Part shown: one piece after another, positions 5,251 through 8,374 of the stretch
Layout of the letters: the number at the start of each line of letters is the position of its first letter
Position numbering within the stretch: the first letter of the stretch is position 1
NCBI GenBank assembly: GCA_900752425.1
Contig: CAADVE010000151.1
Location: 1-8,374, forward strand
Direction of reading: 5' to 3'
Length of the DNA stretch: 8,374 nt
DNA from: an uncultured Collinsella sp.
Lineage (GTDB): Bacteria; Actinomycetota; Coriobacteriia; Coriobacteriales; Coriobacteriaceae
Program-made: the position numbers and the translations under genes
Notes under the pieces: generated by a model
The model's database searches: none
What the model saw: the letters and a program-made list of their open reading frames with translations, nothing else
What the model was told of the DNA's origin: nothing

Positions 5251-6501
5251 TTAGAGAGCGGGTGGGAGGGTGTCGAGGAGGGCTTGGGCGGTGTTGGCGG
5301 CGCAGTCGCGTGAGTCGATGATGTAGTCGGCCCAGGCGCGGTAGCGCGGCATACGCTGTTCGGCCAGCTTATCGATGCCGTCGCGCGCGGTGATGGGGCG
5401 GCCCTTGTGGGCGAGTTCGTCGAGCTTGCGGTTGAGCATCACGATCTGGCTGTTTTGGTGCAGCAGCGGATAGTTTTCGTCGCGTGTGACCACGCCGCCG
5501 CCGGTGGAGAGCACCAGGCCGCTGCGCTTGGAGATGTCGGACAGTTCCGCCGTCTCCTGCTCGCGGAAGGCGGCCTCGCCGCGCTTGACGATAAAGTCGG
5601 CGCAGGGCATGCCGAGGCGTTCCTCGAGGGCGCGGTCCAGGTCGATGTGCTCGCGACCCGTGAGCAGGGCAATCTGCTCACCCACGCGGGTCTTGCCCGA
5701 GCCCGGCATGCCGATCAGCGCGATGTTCTGTTCGCGGCGTGACAAGCGCTCCGTTACATCTAGGATGCGCTCGCGCAGGGTGACCTGGCCGGTGTAGCGC
5801 TCGACGGCCTGTGCCGCTTGGGCCACGAGCATCAGCAGGCCGCCGATGCAAGGGATACCGCGGCGCTCGGCCTCGAGCATCAGGCCCGTGCGGGCGGGGT
5901 TGTAGACAATGTCGATAACGCCTTCGAGCGCATCGAGCCCTTCGAGCGTGCAGGGCGCGTCGGGGCAATGGGGGAACATGCCGGAGGGCGTGCAGTTGAC
6001 GAGTAGGGCGGCGTCGGACTGCTGCCCGATGTTGCCGTAGTTGACCTCGCTCGTGCGGCCCACGGGCACCACGGTGGCGCCAAGGTCGCCGAGCACCATG
6101 CTTGCCGTGGTGCCGGCACCACCGGTAGCGCCAAGCACGAGGACCTTCTTGCCGGTAACCTCAACCCCCAGCTCCTCGACCAGGTACTGAAAACCAAAGT
6201 AGTCGGTGTTGTCGCCGCGCAGGCGCCCGTCGGGCAGGCGCGTGATGGTGTTGACGTTGCCCATGCGCTCGGCGAGCGGGCTCAGCTCGTCCAGGTAGTT
6301 CATGACGGCGCGTTTGTAGGGGATGGTCACGTTGGTGCCTTCCCACTCGTTGCCGGTCATAAAGGCCGCGAGGTCCTCGGGCTCGCGCTCAAATCGCACG
6401 TACTCGAGCCCAGCGAGCTCTTTGTAGATGGTCGGGGTGTAGCTGTGGCCCAGCACGCGGCCCAGTACGCCGTAGGGGCGGGTTGCGGCGGTATCGGTCA
6501 T
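5251..6501 (-). CDS. aroE-aroK: Fused shikimate dehydrogenase-shikimate kinase
   Basis: 416 residues carrying two pathway steps: NADPH-dependent reduction of 3-dehydroshikimate, then ATP phosphorylation of shikimate. AroE part (about 1-250): substrate-binding GHSYTP (18-23), NVTIPYK with catalytic K63, GNVNTI (81-86), GDNTD with D100, cofactor loop GATGGAG (124-130), GRT (148-150), NCTPSGM (169-175) and Q228 near the end. AroK part (about 257-416): Walker A GMPGSGKT (264-271), DLDR with D287 and D289, FREQE with R313, GGG (334-336), R368 in the lid and R387. The stretch between GRT and NCTP is only 18 residues, clearly shorter than in E. coli AroE. The ATG abuts the pheA stop (TAG then ATG, no gap); GGAGG within the last pheA codons, 8 bases upstream, serves as ribosome binding site, implying coupled translation. 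Confidence 0.96.
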   Translation of the reverse strand: MTDTAATRPYGVLGRVLGHSYTPTIYKELAGLEYVRFEREPEDLAAFMTGNEWEGTNVTIPYKRAVMNYLDELSPLAERMGNVNTITRLPDGRLRGDNTDYFGFQYLVEELGVEVTGKKVLVLGATGGAGTTASMVLGDLGATVVPVGRTSEVNYGNIGQQSDAALLVNCTPSGMFPHCPDAPCTLEGLDALEGVIDIVYNPARTGLMLEAERRGIPCIGGLLMLVAQAAQAVERYTGQVTLRERILDVTERLSRREQNIALIGMPGSGKTRVGEQIALLTGREHIDLDRALEERLGMPCADFIVKRGEAAFREQETAELSDISKRSGLVLSTGGGVVTRDENYPLLHQNSQIVMLNRKLDELAHKGRPITARDGIDKLAEQRMPRYRAWADYIIDSRDCAANTAQALLDTLPPAL

Positions 6502-7647
6502 CTAGAGCCCCTCCGTGTAGCTGCCAAAGTAGGTGAAGCTCTCACACACGTCGTCGATCGAATCGAGCAGGTCGTCGAGGGCCTTGCTGCCAAAGGGGCA
6601 GTCCAGGTCAAAGTAGAACATAAACTCAAAGTCGCGACCGGGGATGGGGCGGCTCTCGAGCTTGATGAGGTTGATGTTGAGTGCGTAGAAGCGCTCGAGC
6701 ACGCGATAGAGGGCGCCCGGCTCGTTGGCCGTGGTGATCATGAGCGAGGTACGGTTGGCGCCGGGGTAGACGCGCGGCTCGCGGCTGATGACGACAAAGC
6801 GCGTGTAGTTGTTGTCCGAGTCTTGGATATTGGGCTCCAGCACCTCGAGGCCATACAGCGTGGCACAGCTGCGCGAGGCGATGGCGGCGACGTCGGTGCG
6901 CTCGGAGTTGGCGACCATCTCGGCCGACATGGCCGTGTTTGGGTACTTGGTGGCGTGCAGGTCGTGGGACTCGATAAAGCCGGCACACTGGGCAATGGCT
7001 TGGCCGTGGCTGTAGACCTCGCGCACGTCGGCGAGCTTGGTGCCGGGCTTGACGAGCAAGTTGTGGTCGATCTTGAGGCGAAGCGAGCGCACGATGTGGA
7101 AGTCGAACTGGGCGAGCAGGTCGTAGACGGCGTTGACCGAGCCGGCGGTGGAGTTTTCGATGGGCAGTACGCCAAATTCGCAGAAGCCGTCGCGTACAGC
7201 GCGCATGACACCTTCGAAGGTCTCGAAGAACGCGATATCGGGCACGTCGAAGAGCTTACACGCGGCGATTTGACTGTAAGCACCCTCAACGCCCTGGCAA
7301 GCGACGGTGGCAGTTTGAGGGAAGGGCGTGTCGGAGGCTGCAGCCGTCGCGTGGGCCTTTTGCGAGACAGTGATGCCCTTGAGCTCGTTGATGTAGCGCT
7401 GCTGCTCGGCCTTGCTCATGCTCATGAGGAGACGGAACAGGGTGATGGTCTGCGCCTTGTAGCGCTCGGGCGCGCGGCTGGCGAGGTTGTTGAGCTTGGA
7501 GCGCTCACGGGCGGGGTCGAAGACGGCCTTGCCCATCTCGATTTTTGACTTGGCTACCTCGGTGGCAATGTCCATTCGCTCGACAAAGCTGTTGAGGAGC
7601 GTGGTGTCGATGCCATCGATGGCCTGGCGGATGTCAGCAAGGTCCAT
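6502..7647 (-). CDS. pheA: Chorismate mutase-prephenate dehydratase (P-protein)
   Basis: 381 residues from ATG 7645-7647, chosen because AAAGGGG precedes it by 5 bases and the AroQ-type chorismate mutase domain begins right there; the frame runs on upstream but overlaps aroC. Domain 1 (about 1-90) is the all-helical mutase, with R7, R24, K35, D44, R47 and E48 at positions matching the E. coli active site. Domain 2 (about 113-290) is prephenate dehydratase: GVEGAYSQ (119-126), GVLPIENSTAGSV (159-171), SHGQA (213-217) and the catalytic NYTRF (280-284). Domain 3 (about 299-375) is a regulatory ACT domain with NEPGALY (308-314) and ESRP (331-334), the phenylalanine-binding motifs, so feedback inhibition by phenylalanine is expected. 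It converts chorismate to phenylpyruvate. Linker 91-112 is Ala/Thr-rich. It sits between aroC and aroE-aroK. Confidence 0.95.
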   Translation of the reverse strand: MDLADIRQAIDGIDTTLLNSFVERMDIATEVAKSKIEMGKAVFDPARERSKLNNLASRAPERYKAQTITLFRLLMSMSKAEQQRYINELKGITVSQKAHATAAASDTPFPQTATVACQGVEGAYSQIAACKLFDVPDIAFFETFEGVMRAVRDGFCEFGVLPIENSTAGSVNAVYDLLAQFDFHIVRSLRLKIDHNLLVKPGTKLADVREVYSHGQAIAQCAGFIESHDLHATKYPNTAMSAEMVANSERTDVAAIASRSCATLYGLEVLEPNIQDSDNNYTRFVVISREPRVYPGANRTSLMITTANEPGALYRVLERFYALNINLIKLESRPIPGRDFEFMFYFDLDCPFGSKALDDLLDSIDDVCESFTYFGSYTEGL

Positions 7648-7650
7648 GGA

Positions 7651-7660
7651 GGCCCCTTTC
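7651..7660 (-). promoter_or_regulatory. Ribosome binding site of pheA
   Basis: The minus strand reads GAAAGGGGCC; the AAAGGGG core (7653-7659) lies 5 bases before the ATG at 7647. It is a weaker match than those of glf and the GT2 gene but decides the start over the longer open frame reaching 7899. Confidence 0.55.
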
Positions 7661-7700
7661 ACGTAACGGCTGAGTTGGCAGGCAACCCAGGTGAGTCGGG

Positions 7701-8374
7701 TTAGAGCTGGGCGGCGTCCTCGAGGAGAGCGTCCCAGATGGCGAGGGCGGCGGCTGCTTCGGCTACGGGGACGGCTCGGGGGACGATGCAGGGATCGTGG
7801 CGGCCGTGGATCGAGAGCTCGGCATTTTCCATGGCGTCCATGTCTACGGTCTGCTGCTCGCGGCCAATCGAGGGCGTTGGCTTTACGGCCATGCGCCACA
7901 TGACGGGCGCGCCGGTCGAAATACCGCCCAGGATGCCGCCGGCGTTGTTGGACTCAACCTCGATCTCGCCGGTCTCGGCGTCGATGCGATACGGATCGTT
8001 GTTCTCGCTGCCGCGCATGGCGGCCACGGCAAAGCCCATGCCAAACTCCACGCCCTTTACGGCGGGAATGCCAAACGCGATTTGCGCGATGCGGTTCTCG
8101 ATGCCGTCGAACATGGGGTCGCCGATGCCCGCGGGAAGCCCGTAAATGCCGCACTCCACGATGCCGCCGATGCTGTCGAGCTCGTCGCGCGCGGCAAGAA
8201 TCTCCTCGCGCATGCGGCCGGCTGCGGCGGCGTCAATGCACGGCAGATCGTTCGTAAGGATTGCCTTGCGGTCGGCCCCGCGATAGACCCTATCGTCCAT
8301 CGGCAGGGCGGAGAAGGCGCGCGACCGAGGGACATGCGCCATGACCCTGATAGCCAGGGCCCCGAGGGGCCGCA
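7701..8374 (-). CDS. aroC: Chorismate synthase, C-terminal part
   Basis: The frame is open to the window edge, so about 223 residues of the C-terminal side are seen out of a usual 360-390. An internal ATG at 8342 is not the start, since the frame upstream continues in family style (LGALAIRVMAHV). Chorismate synthase removes phosphate from EPSP to make chorismate and needs reduced FMN. Conserved features seen: GLPAGIGDPMFD, IPAVKGVEFGMGF, MRGSENND, the glycine-rich NNAGGILGGISTG, KPTPSI, and RHDPC followed by RAVPVAEA. The gene ends in TAA (7701-7703), 53 bases before pheA, which suggests it starts or continues the aromatic operon. No defect is visible in the part shown. Confidence 0.96.
   Translation of the reverse strand, partial: RPLGALAIRVMAHVPRSRAFSALPMDDRVYRGADRKAILTNDLPCIDAAAAGRMREEILAARDELDSIGGIVECGIYGLPAGIGDPMFDGIENRIAQIAFGIPAVKGVEFGMGFAVAAMRGSENNDPYRIDAETGEIEVESNNAGGILGGISTGAPVMWRMAVKPTPSIGREQQTVDMDAMENAELSIHGRHDPCIVPRAVPVAEAAAALAIWDALLEDAAQL

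Noticed and set aside
6445..7548. A 367-codon open frame on the plus strand opposite pheA
   Set aside because: It lies fully antisense to a well-conserved three-domain enzyme, its protein is a low-complexity Gly/Val/Asp/Glu-rich sequence typical of shadow frames in GC-rich genes, and it has no family motif.
7648..7700. Possible attenuator or riboswitch before pheA
   Set aside because: The 53-base gap is too short for a T-box or leader peptide with attenuator, and only a 4-bp hairpin is visible.
7648..7899. Upstream extension of the pheA frame to an ATG at 7899
   Set aside because: It would overlap about 200 bases of aroC in another frame, and its Arg/Pro/His-rich translation looks like a shadow. 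The mutase domain and a ribosome binding site support the start at 7647.

Overview
The window reads as bacterial chromosome from a moderately GC-rich organism with strong Shine-Dalgarno sites (several AAAGGAGG-like). The gene content and protein style suggest a high-GC Gram-positive gut bacterium, most likely a Coriobacteriia (Collinsella-like) genome. That placement is an inference from general resemblance; no search was run. No phage, insertion sequence, transposase or CRISPR array is visible.

Left part (1-3263) is a surface-glycan region, visibly poorer in G+C (about 38-48% in sampled 60-base lines) than the right part (about 62% in a sampled line). It holds the 3' end of an unrecognised gene (+), a GT2 membrane-anchored glycosyltransferase (-), and a divergently transcribed two-gene polysaccharide ABC exporter: a Wzm/TagG-type permease followed by a Wzt/TagH-type ATPase without a glycan-binding tail. 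The first two genes converge on a perfect 19-bp hairpin whose stem contains both stop codons. The GT2 gene and the exporter diverge from a 161-base promoter region.

Middle (3264-3545): a tRNA-Arg(TCT) gene with encoded CCA, a rho-independent terminator behind it, and a second long hairpin that probably ends the leftward glf transcript.

Right part (3546-8374, all on the minus strand, listed in transcription order): aroC (its 5' end lies outside the window), pheA (chorismate mutase-prephenate dehydratase with ACT domain), a fused aroE-aroK gene, aroQ (type II dehydroquinase), then glf (UDP-galactopyranose mutase). The four aromatic genes cover dehydroquinate dehydration, dehydroshikimate reduction, shikimate phosphorylation, chorismate formation and the phenylalanine branch; EPSP synthase (aroA) and DHQ synthase (aroB) are not in view. 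A REP-like 16-bp hairpin sits between aroEK and aroQ.

glf makes UDP-galactofuranose and lies tail to tail with the exporter and its tRNA. Together with the GT2 enzyme this suggests a galactofuranose-containing surface polymer assembled inside the cell and exported by the ABC pair. I see ordinary housekeeping and envelope genes here, and no clearly new system. The most notable points are the mirror-symmetric terminator, the REP-like hairpin inside the aro operon, the AroE-AroK fusion with a shortened Rossmann domain, and the truncated unknown gene.
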